NCBI GenBank assembly: GCA_026399315.1
Contig: JAPLRF010000025.1
Location: 1-36,076, forward strand
DNA length: 36,076 bases
Direction of reading: 5' to 3'
Source: Gammaproteobacteria bacterium
GTDB lineage: Bacteria > Pseudomonadota > Gammaproteobacteria > Coxiellales > Coxiellaceae
In this document: piece by piece, positions 16,341-23,953 of the stretch
Layout: each line of letters opens with the position of its first letter
How positions within the stretch are numbered: the first letter of the stretch is position 1
Notes under the pieces: model-generated
What the model was told of the DNA's origin: nothing
The model's database searches: none
The model's input: the letters and a program-made list of their open reading frames with translations, nothing else
Translations under genes and position numbers: made by a program

Positions 16341-16349
16341 ATGATGACG

Positions 16350-16568
16350 CTACTTGCGGGAGTCACCTTGCCATCCTTGTTTTGGACTGCTTGGTGCTTG
16401 TCCGTGTTTGGGTTGTGGCTGGCCTGGTTGTGAACGTGTTTGTTGCGAGTTGGAGTTACAGGGCGAGTTCGCTGTTTTTCCATCTGGCCGACCAGTGTTG
16501 CATGAATTTGCTTGTGCTGCTTGAGCGCGTTTATCTTGATCTTGATTGCGGTGTTTGTCTTTTGACAT
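16350..16568 (-). CDS. Small disordered Gln/Ser/Lys-rich protein of unknown function
   Basis: This gene encodes 72 residues. An excellent ribosome binding site (GGAAGGAG, seven bases before the ATG) and a terminator right after the stop argue that it is real. The protein begins MSKDKHRNQDQDKRAQAAQA and is almost all Gln, Ser, Asn, Pro, Lys and Gly with two Cys. It has no hydrophobic core, so it is predicted to be disordered. There is no signal peptide. The 250 bases upstream are very AT-rich and probably hold its promoter. It shares its terminator with the convergent MFS gene. I know no function; a stress-induced hydrophilic protein or nucleic-acid-associated peptide is possible. Confidence 0.65.
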   Translation of the reverse strand: MSKDKHRNQDQDKRAQAAQANSCNTGRPDGKTANSPCNSNSQQTRSQPGQPQPKHGQAPSSPKQGWQGDSRK

Positions 16569-16821
16569 AATCCATCTCCTTCCGTTGGTTGAAATTTAGG
16601 CACAAAAAAAGTATATATCAATCGCAAATAAAATCACAAGATGCATTTTGTTTGATCAAATTAAAAGAAAATCCTTTAATAATGAACGACTTAATTTTTT
16701 TGATAAAAACTATCCTGCTGAAAAATCAGGTTATTTTTTATACAAAATTTTTTGAAAATAAATTTTTTTAAAAAGCTTGTGTTTGAAATAAATGGGTGTA
16801 GAAGGAGCGCAGATAGGTTCG

Positions 16822-17994
16822 TTATGTCGCGATAATAAACCCTTTTAAATAACTGGTTTCTGGGATCGCGGGGTGAATAGGGTGGTCTGGACCTTGATGA
16901 CATTGCTCTAGCACAGCGATTTCCTTTTTCGTGCTGATGCCTGCTTTTCGGATAATATTTAATAAATCGCTTGCGGGCAAATGCATTGAGCATGAAGCGG
17001 AAAATAAAATGCCATTGGGGTTTAATAATTGCAATGCAGCTTCATTTAATTTCTGATACATCTTTTCGCCTGCGGGAACATCTTTTTTGCGTTTGATTAA
17101 AGCAGGCGGATCTAAAATGATGATGTCGTATGATTCCTTTTGCGTAGATAATTTTTGCATTATCTCTAATGCGTCACCGCAAAGTGTCTTAATATTGCCA
17201 AGTGAATTTAACTGCGCATTTTCATTTAATAAATCCAGTGCGGGTTGTGAACGATCAATGGCGGTCACTTCGCGTGCTATTTTTGCAGCGGGCAGCGTGA
17301 ATGCGCCGCAATAGGAAAACACATCCAATACTTTTTTATCATTGCAGTAAGTGGCTACGCGTGCACGATTGAGTCGATGATCAAAAAACCAACCGGTTTT
17401 TTGGCCTGATAATAATGAGATATGATAAGTGAAATCATTTTCTTTGATGTCGACATGTTCAGGTGCTTCGCCGTGAGCTATTTCGGTGTAAATTTCTAAG
17501 CCTTCATTTTTACGTTCTGAGCTATCGCATTTTAATAAAAGACAAGTTGGATTGAAGACTGTTTTTATTGCGTCAATTAAATGTGGTTTTAAATTTTCCA
17601 TGCCGGCGGTATTGATTTGTGCAACGACAATTTGGTCAAAGCGGTCAATCACAACGCCGGGCAACCGATCGCTTTCGCCAAATACGGCGCGATAATAGCC
17701 GTCTGTAAAAAGCATGTCGCGCTTTAATTTTGCTGTTTGTATTTTAGTAACGAAAAAATCAGTGTTGATTTCAGCTTGAATATCCAGCGTTAAAACGCGA
17801 ATGCACAATAAACAATGTGGGTTGATATACCCGATGGCAATTGATTTTCCAAATGATGTGTCAATAGTAATTAATTCACCAGCAGAATAGTTTTTTAAGG
17901 GTGATTTTGTTACATCAATATCGTTGCTGAAAATCCACAGGTGACCGGCTTTGATGCGCCGTTCGGCGTCTTTTTTTAGGGAGAGTGTCTTCAT
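16822..17994 (-). CDS. rlmI: Class I SAM-dependent rRNA methyltransferase, RlmI-like
   Basis: This 390-residue protein has an N-terminal PUA domain (KKDAERRIKAGHLWIFSNDI), a central domain, and a C-terminal Rossmann methyltransferase. The SAM motif is KVLDVFSYCGAFTLPAAK and the catalytic region is IILDPPALIKRKKD. SASCSMHLPASDLL holds the second conserved Cys of m5C enzymes. The E. coli homologue methylates C1962 of 23S rRNA. I chose the ATG at 17994 because family members start just before the PUA domain; the longer frame to 18090 runs into a tandem repeat. No clear Shine-Dalgarno is visible. Confidence 0.88.
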   Translation of the reverse strand: MKTLSLKKDAERRIKAGHLWIFSNDIDVTKSPLKNYSAGELITIDTSFGKSIAIGYINPHCLLCIRVLTLDIQAEINTDFFVTKIQTAKLKRDMLFTDGYYRAVFGESDRLPGVVIDRFDQIVVAQINTAGMENLKPHLIDAIKTVFNPTCLLLKCDSSERKNEGLEIYTEIAHGEAPEHVDIKENDFTYHISLLSGQKTGWFFDHRLNRARVATYCNDKKVLDVFSYCGAFTLPAAKIAREVTAIDRSQPALDLLNENAQLNSLGNIKTLCGDALEIMQKLSTQKESYDIIILDPPALIKRKKDVPAGEKMYQKLNEAALQLLNPNGILFSASCSMHLPASDLLNIIRKAGISTKKEIAVLEQCHQGPDHPIHPAIPETSYLKGFIIAT

Positions 17995-18059
17995 TGAGAG
18001 GTGCTCGTATTGTGTTGGATTAATCAGCGGTTGAGACGCACTTACTTCATTCGCTAAGC

Positions 18060-18136
18060 GCTCATTGCGTGCGTGCTTCTGCACCTGCATGTTCGCTCAT
18101 TGCGTGCGTGCTTCTGCACTCGCATGTTCGCTCATT
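18060..18136. repeat. Two 35-bp tandem units plus a partial third
   Basis: Each unit begins GCTCATTGCGTGCGTGCTTC and ends GCATGTTC. Units are at 18060-18094 and 18095-18129, followed by GCTCATT. They differ at about two bases. They lie between the rlmI-like gene and yhbY and do not look coding. Confidence 0.85.
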
Positions 18137-18149
18137 CACAGGGTCACTT

Positions 18150-18461
18150 TTACGTGCGGCGACCTGAGGGGGGGATCACCGCTTTTTCTTTGGGGGATTT
18201 TTTATAAATCGTAATCGTGTGGCCAATTTGAGCAATTAAAGTAGCGGCATTTTTTTTGCAAATAGCGTCTGTTAATGCTTGTTTTTCAGCTTTGTCTTTA
18301 CTGCTCAATTTAATTTTGACTAACTCGTGTGAATACAAAGCAAGTTCAATTTCTTTTTGAACTGAATCCGTTAACCCTTTTGCGCCCATTAAAATGACAG
18401 GCTCGAGATGGTGAGATTGTTTTTTGAGGGCTTTGATATCAGTAGAAGAAGGTTTGCTCAT
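18150..18461 (-). CDS. yhbY: YhbY-family CRM-domain RNA-binding protein
   Basis: This 103-residue protein is a single CRM domain. It has the family pattern LKKQSHHLEPVILMGAKGLT, a GxxG-type RNA-binding loop, then helix and strand segments ending GHTITIYKKS. YhbY associates with the pre-50S ribosomal subunit and is thought to help assembly. The C-terminal tail is short and basic (PPSGRRT). It follows rplS leftward with a 60-base gap containing a perfect palindrome. Confidence 0.9.
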   Translation of the reverse strand: MSKPSSTDIKALKKQSHHLEPVILMGAKGLTDSVQKEIELALYSHELVKIKLSSKDKAEKQALTDAICKKNAATLIAQIGHTITIYKKSPKEKAVIPPSGRRT

Positions 18462-18492
18462 ATCGCTCTGGTTTGGGTTCTGTGAATAGTTT

Positions 18493-18514
18493 GAGACGCG
18501 ATAAATCGCGTCTC
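18493..18514. repeat. Perfect 22-bp palindrome between rplS and yhbY
   Basis: GAGACGCGAT-AA-ATCGCGTCTC is a 10-bp perfect inverted repeat with a 2-base centre, flanked on the right by TAC. It has no T run, so it is a poor terminator. The GTAGAGACGCGAT form resembles palindromic repeats scattered in other bacterial genomes. The family link is from memory. Confidence 0.6.
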
Positions 18515-18521
18515 TACGATA

Positions 18522-18869
18522 TTACTTCGCAATTTTTTCTTTAATTTTTGCTTTACGGCCTTTCAAGTCACGCAAATAATATAATTTTGCACGACGCACA
18601 TCACCGCGACGCACAACTTGAATGCTGTGAACCACTGGGCTGTAAGTTTGGAATACACGTTCAACGCCTTCGCCGTGTGACATTTTGCGTACCGTAAAAG
18701 CAGAGTTTAAACCGCGTTTGCGAACAGCGATGACATCACCTTCAAATGCTTGTAAACGTTCACGTTCACCTTCTTTCACTTTAATTTGTACGATAACCGC
18801 ATCGCCTGGACGGAATTCGGGGATTGTTTTAGTCATTTGTGCTTTGTTAATTGTATCTATTAGATTCAT
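18522..18869 (-). CDS. rplS: 50S ribosomal protein L19
   Basis: This 115-residue protein has the normal L19 length. Conserved stretches include [20 protein letters not shown], the [13 protein letters not shown] region and [19 protein letters not shown]19 sits at the 30S-50S interface. It is the last gene of the rpsP-rimM-trmD-rplS operon and follows trmD by nine bases. Confidence 0.97.
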   Translation of the reverse strand: MNLIDTINKAQMTKTIPEFRPGDAVIVQIKVKEGERERLQAFEGDVIAVRKRGLNSAFTVRKMSHGEGVERVFQTYSPVVHSIQVVRRGDVRRAKLYYLRDLKGRKAKIKEKIAK

Positions 18870-18878
18870 TGCCTTGTC

Positions 18879-19622
18879 CTATTTTTCAGTTTCATCGATG
18901 TACGCTTGTAACAGTTTTCTTTCATTTTCATTTAGAATCCGTCTTTGTAACAAATCTGGACGTTTTTGCCAAGTCTTTCCTAACATTTCTTTTTGCCGCC
19001 ATGCGGTGATCAACGCGTGATCGCCATTTTGCAGAACAGAAGGCACTGACATGCCGTTTATTGTTTCGGGTCGCGTGTAATGTGGATGATCCAATAAACC
19101 TGTCTCAAATGAATCCTGCGCTGCGGAATCAGCATCGCCTAGTGCGTTGGGTAAAAGACGTGTAATCGCATCGATAAGCACCATAGCGGGCAATTCTCCG
19201 CCGCTCAAAACATAATCACCGATTGAGCATTCTTCATCGATGTCTTCTAACAATAAACGCTCATCGATGCCTTCATATCGGCCAGCCACTAAAATAAAAC
19301 GTTGTTCGTTTGATTGCGACCATTCACGTACTTTTTTTTGCGTTAAGGGTATTCCTTGCGGTGATAAATAAATTACCGTGGCTTTGATGGGTGACGCATC
19401 GCGCGCTGCAGTGATCGCGTCGTGCAATGGTTGATATTGCATGACCATCCCTGGGCCGCCACCATAAGGACGATCGTCAACGCGTTTGTAATTGTCTTTC
19501 GTAAAATCGCGTGGATTCCAGCATTTTATGTCGATAATATGTTGATCCAGTGCGCGACCCGTTATGCCAAATTCTAATGCTTTAAATATTTCCGGAAATA
19601 ATGTGACGATATCAAATCTCAT
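18879..19622 (-). CDS. trmD: tRNA (guanine37-N1)-methyltransferase
   Basis: This 247-residue SPOUT enzyme methylates G37 of tRNAs reading CNN and GGG codons, preventing frameshifting. The N-terminus MRFDIVTLFPEIF, the deep-knot region (VAGRYEGIDERL, EECSIGDYVLSGGELPAM) and the linker HPHYTRPE are all canonical. I chose the ATG at 19622, which overlaps the rimM stop (ATGA), rather than the frame's earlier start, since the upstream residues are not part of the family. Confidence 0.97.
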   Translation of the reverse strand: MRFDIVTLFPEIFKALEFGITGRALDQHIIDIKCWNPRDFTKDNYKRVDDRPYGGGPGMVMQYQPLHDAITAARDASPIKATVIYLSPQGIPLTQKKVREWSQSNEQRFILVAGRYEGIDERLLLEDIDEECSIGDYVLSGGELPAMVLIDAITRLLPNALGDADSAAQDSFETGLLDHPHYTRPETINGMSVPSVLQNGDHALITAWRQKEMLGKTWQKRPDLLQRRILNENERKLLQAYIDETEK

Positions 19623-20146
19623 ATTAATTCCCATTCAACGACCATGATTTTTTTCACCAAATCAATTTCTTTGACGACATCGCTGAGATAAGGGATGTAA
19701 TTTTGTTTTATCAGTGGCACGTCAGCGTTTAATTGCTTTTCTGTGCTATTAATCACGATGACGTCGTTTGAGCCAGTTTCAAATAAATGATCGATAATGC
19801 CGAGTGATTCACCCTTTGTATTGAGCACGTTTAATCCGACCAAATCAGACCAGTAATAAGTGTTGTTGGTTAATGCGGGCAGGTCAGCACGCTCGACGGC
19901 GATTGATTTTCCCCTAAGTAAAGTGGCTTCTTCGGGATTCTTGCAATGGGAGAGCTTAATGACAAAGCTGTTGCCATGTGGCTTGTGACATTCTAATTTG
20001 ACGGATTGAAATTGGTCTGTGGATTTTTCAAGTTGCCAGTTGGGATAGGTAAAAGCGTTTTCGGCCGGATCGGTGAATGATATGAAATGTGACCAGCCTT
20101 TGATGCCGTAGGAATCGCCGATGCGGCCGATGATGATTTTTCTCAT
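19619..20146 (-). CDS. rimM: Ribosome maturation factor RimM
   Basis: This 175-residue protein helps mature the 30S head around S19. IIIGRIGDSYGIKGW at the N-terminus is the RimM signature, and YYWSDLVGLNVLN begins the C-terminal PRC-barrel. I chose the ATG at 20146; an upstream TTG at 20167 would add seven residues with no support. It overlaps trmD by four bases and lies downstream of rpsP in the conserved order. Confidence 0.95.
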   Translation of the reverse strand: MRKIIIGRIGDSYGIKGWSHFISFTDPAENAFTYPNWQLEKSTDQFQSVKLECHKPHGNSFVIKLSHCKNPEEATLLRGKSIAVERADLPALTNNTYYWSDLVGLNVLNTKGESLGIIDHLFETGSNDVIVINSTEKQLNADVPLIKQNYIPYLSDVVKEIDLVKKIMVVEWELI

Positions 20147-20209
20147 GTTTTTTTCGCTCGCAAGCAAGGGCTTTCACCCCCGCTGTGCTCACTCATTTTG
20201 CCGTAAGAT

Positions 20210-20605
20210 TTAATTGCTTGCTTCGTCACCACTCGCTGACGCTCGGGGCTCTGAGGCTTCAGCAGCAGCGGCTTTCGCTTTTGCTTTAGCGGATGCAATT
20301 GATGCTTCAATTTGCGCTGTTTTCAATTCCGCTTTTTTAGGAGCAGGTTTGTTGATGGCTTCGCCAGATTGCGCACATTTTACAAGATGAGCAACACGGT
20401 CAGAAGGAATTGCGCCACAACCAGTCCAGTAGGTGATACGGGCTTGATCAAGTTGCAAGCGGGTTTCAGGACCGCGCGCTAAGGGATTGTAAAATCCAAG
20501 GCGTTCGATAAAACGACCACCGCGTGCTTTACGGGAATCAGCAACAACGATGTGGTAAAAAGGGGCTTTTTTTGCACCGGCACGGGCTAAACGGATAACG
20601 ACCAT
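20210..20605 (-). CDS. rpsP: 30S ribosomal protein S16 with an unusual C-terminal tail
   Basis: Residues 1-80 are a normal S16 ([48 protein letters not shown]). The protein is 131 residues against 82 in E. coli. The extra tail is Ala/Lys-rich ([13 protein letters not shown]) and ends [13 protein letters not shown]. Such tails occur in some other bacteria. The final codons come from a GC-rich stretch, unlike the rest, that may be a repeat fragment. It is the first gene of the ribosomal operon. Confidence 0.95.
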   Translation of the reverse strand: MVVIRLARAGAKKAPFYHIVVADSRKARGGRFIERLGFYNPLARGPETRLQLDQARITYWTGCGAIPSDRVAHLVKCAQSGEAINKPAPKKAELKTAQIEASIASAKAKAKAAAAEASEPRASASGDEASN

Positions 20606-20719
20606 TCTTTTATTCCTCTAAAATTCAGTTTTATAAATTCGTACTTAGTTCATTAGTTTCACTAGGCGGGTCATTCTACGTAAAAAATGGGCGGCTGTGA
20701 AGCTTTTGTTTTGTAATAG

Positions 20720-20745
20720 TGATCGGAGATCGGTTACCGGGGATC
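20720..20745. repeat. GATC-rich repeat fragment
   Basis: GATCGGAGATCGGTTACC then GGGGATC contains three GATC sites in 26 bases and can form a small hairpin (GATCGGT/ACC..GATC). The core GATCGGxGATCGGTT also forms the right arm (reversed) of the repeat inside aceF at 34022-34126. It lies between rpsP and the membrane-protein gene. Confidence 0.55.
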
Positions 20746-20784
20746 AGCGGTGAGTTTGCTGACGCCCGATTGTGTTAATTTAAA

Positions 20785-22293
20785 TTACGCGTATTGATTA
20801 GCAGTCCCTTGTTGTGAATACACGAGAATGCCTTGTGCAACGCCATCTGAATATTGCCAGAAGTTATCAAACAACTGTGTGCGCATCCGAGGATGACCGA
20901 GTCTTTGTACTAAAGGCGTTTCTGCTGTCACACTTTGAGCGTCATTCTTGCCCTGCATACTTTCATTTGATGTATTTGATGCGCGCGTATTAGTGTCTCC
21001 TCCTGTTTCTACATGATTCGCTAGGTTCATCGCACGCTGACAATGCAAATCCTTTATTTGCTTAAACAAATAATAAGAAAATGCTGAAATAATACCCAAG
21101 GCAGGGCGGATATCAACATGATTTTTACCGACAGCGCCTGTGGGTTCGATAAGCGTTAAGCCCAACATGAGGGCTTGAATAGCAAAAACAAAAAACGCGG
21201 GTTTCGTCCATTCTGTTTTGGGTAAATCCAATGACAGCGCAAATGTTGCCATGCTATCGAGCGCTTGAATAAATAAAACACCTTCCATTGATTTGCGATA
21301 GAGTGTTTTTTGCGGGTCAGATTCATGCATCGCCTTAATCGCTAACATCATTGCAATGCCAGTATCGCGGAATAAAACCGCCACTTTATTCAGTATATTT
21401 GTTCCGGCTGCAATGCCGCGAATACCTTCTGTACTAATATATTCAGCGGCAATTTCCATTCTTACCTTCGCTGAACACCCCATTGCTGCTAGCAATAAAG
21501 CACGACCAATAAAAGGCGCGCTGACATTCATTGCGTCTGCGTGCCCTGCTAGTGTTGCTAATATCGTTAATCCAGCTACTTCTGTCATTACCATTAAAAA
21601 TAACGCATCAATCACTTTTTTATTTTGTCTGAGGTTGCTTGATGCAGCGACTGCGGTTAATACAGTTTGAATCGCGCTGCCCAATGCCCATGAACCATCA
21701 GCAACAAAGGGGGCAATTAATTTTAATTTGTCGTTATGAGCAATTGACATGCAGCGCTCAATTATTTCTGCAATCATGATCGGCAAGGCTGTTATTGCAA
21801 TCGCACCAACAGGATTTCCCGCGGCTTCTGCTGCTTGTTCTAAAAGTGAAGGTGGTGTTCCTGATGTCGTGGTTGGAATATTTTCGATCTCCTTCATCGC
21901 ATAATGCATTGCAAGATAGGCAGCTGAGCTGGAAACGCCGATAATCCAGGGGCCGTATTTCGTCATTGCTTCACCAGGTTCTGCAAACATAACACCGGAA
22001 GCAATGGCTGCAGTTGATGCGGTTACCAGTGCAATAGTAGAAGCAGTAGCGTTAACAGCATTATCTGACTGACGTGCGTTACCAATCACGCTGGTAATCA
22101 CTTCGCTGAGAACAGAAAAACCCAAAAGATAAGCGATATTCATTTGCGCTTCATGTACGTCATCTTCTGTCGCACCAGGGGACAGTGTTTTTGTAATTTG
22201 AGGAACAATCATTAAAGCTAGGGGGATAAGTACGCGATATTTTGATAAGCCGTGTTTTGCATTTTCGTAATGTTGGGCAAGTGTTTGTCTCAT
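20785..22293 (-). CDS. Polytopic membrane protein of unknown function
   Basis: I do not recognise this 502-residue protein. After a basic N-terminus (YENAKHGLSKYR) it alternates about 9-11 hydrophobic segments with short loops, many rich in Ala, Ser and Thr. The last 90 residues or so (from about NLANHVETGG) are hydrophilic, ending VYSQQGTANQYA. There is no cleavable signal peptide. GGAG lies seven bases before the ATG. It sits between ffh and rpsP, genes often adjacent in gammaproteobacteria, so it looks like an insertion. It could be an inner-membrane protein or a membrane-targeted effector; nothing in the sequence decides this. Confidence 0.6.
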   Translation of the reverse strand: MRQTLAQHYENAKHGLSKYRVLIPLALMIVPQITKTLSPGATEDDVHEAQMNIAYLLGFSVLSEVITSVIGNARQSDNAVNATASTIALVTASTAAIASGVMFAEPGEAMTKYGPWIIGVSSSAAYLAMHYAMKEIENIPTTTSGTPPSLLEQAAEAAGNPVGAIAITALPIMIAEIIERCMSIAHNDKLKLIAPFVADGSWALGSAIQTVLTAVAASSNLRQNKKVIDALFLMVMTEVAGLTILATLAGHADAMNVSAPFIGRALLLAAMGCSAKVRMEIAAEYISTEGIRGIAAGTNILNKVAVLFRDTGIAMMLAIKAMHESDPQKTLYRKSMEGVLFIQALDSMATFALSLDLPKTEWTKPAFFVFAIQALMLGLTLIEPTGAVGKNHVDIRPALGIISAFSYYLFKQIKDLHCQRAMNLANHVETGGDTNTRASNTSNESMQGKNDAQSVTAETPLVQRLGHPRMRTQLFDNFWQYSDGVAQGILVYSQQGTANQYA

Positions 22294-22387
22294 CTTGTTT
22301 CTCCAGAGGGTTTTAAACTGTTTGTCACCTTAACGCTGTGGAAATCTTTATACAAGTTAAGGGAGCGTTAAATTGAGGCGATTTAAG

Positions 22388-22417
22388 CGCAGGGTTCGCG
22401 TGAGGGCTACCGCCCCC
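22388..22417 (-). repeat. Two-hairpin 3' repeat, copy C (after ffh)
   Basis: Read on the minus strand it begins GGGGGCGGTAGCC ten bases after the ffh stop, then continues CTCACGCGAACCCTGCG. The first hairpin (GGC-GGTA-GCC) is identical to copy A after prfB. The second half has diverged but still allows CGC...GCG pairing. Confidence 0.5.
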
Positions 22418-22426
22418 ACTTCTGAG

Positions 22427-23803
22427 CTATTTTAATTGCGCGAGTAATTCTGGTGGCAGCTGATCTTTATATTGCTCGAGTTGCTTCATGCGTTTTTCCA
22501 TTTTATTGCCGCTAAAGCGTTTTAACATTTTTTGCATTTGCATAAATTGTTTTAATAATTTTCCTAAATCTTGCATGCTTGTGCCAGACCCTTTTGTGAT
22601 TCTTTGTTTGCGAGAACCGTTAATTAAAGCGGGAAAACGGCGTTCTTTTGCTGTCATGGATAAAACCAGCGCTTCCATTTTAATAAGCGCTTTTTCATCC
22701 ATCATATCTGCAGCGCCTTTCGGCACTTTTGCAAAGCCGGGCATTTTATCCATAATGGATTGCATGCTGCCCATTTTTTTCATTTGATTTAATTGTGCTA
22801 AAAAATCGTTAAAATCAAATCGTTTTCCTTTCTGTAATTTTTTAGCGATTTTATCCGCTTCTTTTTGATCTATTTTTTCTTTAACCGATTCAACGAGGCT
22901 GACAATATCGCCCATGCCTAATATGCGTGAGGCAACGCGTTCGGGATGAAAAGCAGCAAGGCCGTCAACTTTCTCACCCGTACCGACAAATTTAATGGGT
23001 TTTCCAGTAATCATGCGCATGGACAATGCAGCGCCACCGCGCGCATCACCATCGGTTTTTGTTAAAATAACGCCAGTTAATTCAAGCTTTTCATTGAATG
23101 TTTTGGCAACATTGGCAGCATCTTGCCCCGCCATGCTATCAACCACCAATAATGTTTCTGTGGGTTGACACGCTTTGCTGATGTCTTGAATTTCAGTCAT
23201 CATGTCATTGTCAATATGTAAACGACCCGCAGTATCAATAATTAAAATATCTAAAAATTGCTTTTTGGCGTGATCAATCGCACGCTTCACAATATCAAGG
23301 GGTTTTTCTTGTGGCGTTGAGGGAAAATGTGCGACGTCAATTTGTTTTGCGAGTGTCGCCAACTGTTCTAATGCGGCAGGACGATAAATATCAACTGAGG
23401 TGACCATCACGGATTTTTTTTGTGATGTCGTTAACCATTTCGCCAATTTAGCGGTTGTGGTTGTTTTACCGGAACCTTGTAAACCTGCCATTAAAATGAC
23501 AACGGGTTTTTGTGCGCGCAGATTAATTTCACTGCTTTCTGAGCCTAAAATAACAATTAATTCATCTTGAACGATTTTGACGAAGGCATCCTCTGGGCGC
23601 ACTTGTTTGATAATGGTTTGCCCGATCGCTTTTTCGGTGACTGAATCGATAAAGGATTTAATCACGGGCAAGGCAACATCTGCTTCAATCAATGCTTTTC
23701 GAATGTCTGTAATGGCTTCTTTGATATTGTCTTCGGTAAAGCGGTGAATGCCGCGTAATTTTTCAAAGCTGGTGGCAAAGCGTTCGGTTAGTTGATTAAA
23801 CAT
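22427..23803 (-). CDS. ffh: Signal recognition particle protein Ffh (SRP54)
   Basis: This 458-residue GTPase binds 4.5S RNA and signal sequences and delivers membrane proteins to FtsY. It has the N domain, G domain motifs (GLQGSGKTTTTAKLA, DTAGRL, TKTDGDARGG) and the Met-rich M domain with ITKGSGTSMQDL for RNA binding. I chose the ATG at 23803 (MFNQLTERF); an upstream TTG adds four residues. In relatives ffh often precedes rpsP; here the 502-residue membrane gene intervenes. Confidence 0.97.
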   Translation of the reverse strand: MFNQLTERFATSFEKLRGIHRFTEDNIKEAITDIRKALIEADVALPVIKSFIDSVTEKAIGQTIIKQVRPEDAFVKIVQDELIVILGSESSEINLRAQKPVVILMAGLQGSGKTTTTAKLAKWLTTSQKKSVMVTSVDIYRPAALEQLATLAKQIDVAHFPSTPQEKPLDIVKRAIDHAKKQFLDILIIDTAGRLHIDNDMMTEIQDISKACQPTETLLVVDSMAGQDAANVAKTFNEKLELTGVILTKTDGDARGGAALSMRMITGKPIKFVGTGEKVDGLAAFHPERVASRILGMGDIVSLVESVKEKIDQKEADKIAKKLQKGKRFDFNDFLAQLNQMKKMGSMQSIMDKMPGFAKVPKGAADMMDEKALIKMEALVLSMTAKERRFPALINGSRKQRITKGSGTSMQDLGKLLKQFMQMQKMLKRFSGNKMEKRMKQLEQYKDQLPPELLAQLK

Positions 23804-23885
23804 GGATTTTCTCAAGTGAGTGTTATTTGGTTTTGGATTATAAGGGGAAGTGGGCTTGAGAGCAATAATCGTTAATTAGGTGTGC

Positions 23886-23953
23886 AGGGCGCCTGCATTA
23901 AAATTTAAACAAATTATACGTTTAAGTTGTTCAAATTTTAATGCGGGAGCCCT
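23886..23953. repeat. 68-bp MITE-like element with an 11-bp flanking duplication
   Basis: Terminal inverted repeats AGGGCGCCTGCATTAAAATT and its imperfect partner ending GCGGGAGCCCT frame an AT-rich centre. AATTAGGTGTG lies on both sides (23874-23884 and 23954-23964), as expected for a target duplication. The right end overlaps the kinase stop codon. It is a deleted form of the 187-bp element at 5655-5841. Confidence 0.75.

Noticed and set aside
16382..16570. Plus-strand frame opposite the small disordered protein
   Set aside because: No ribosome site; the minus-strand gene has a strong one and a matching terminator.
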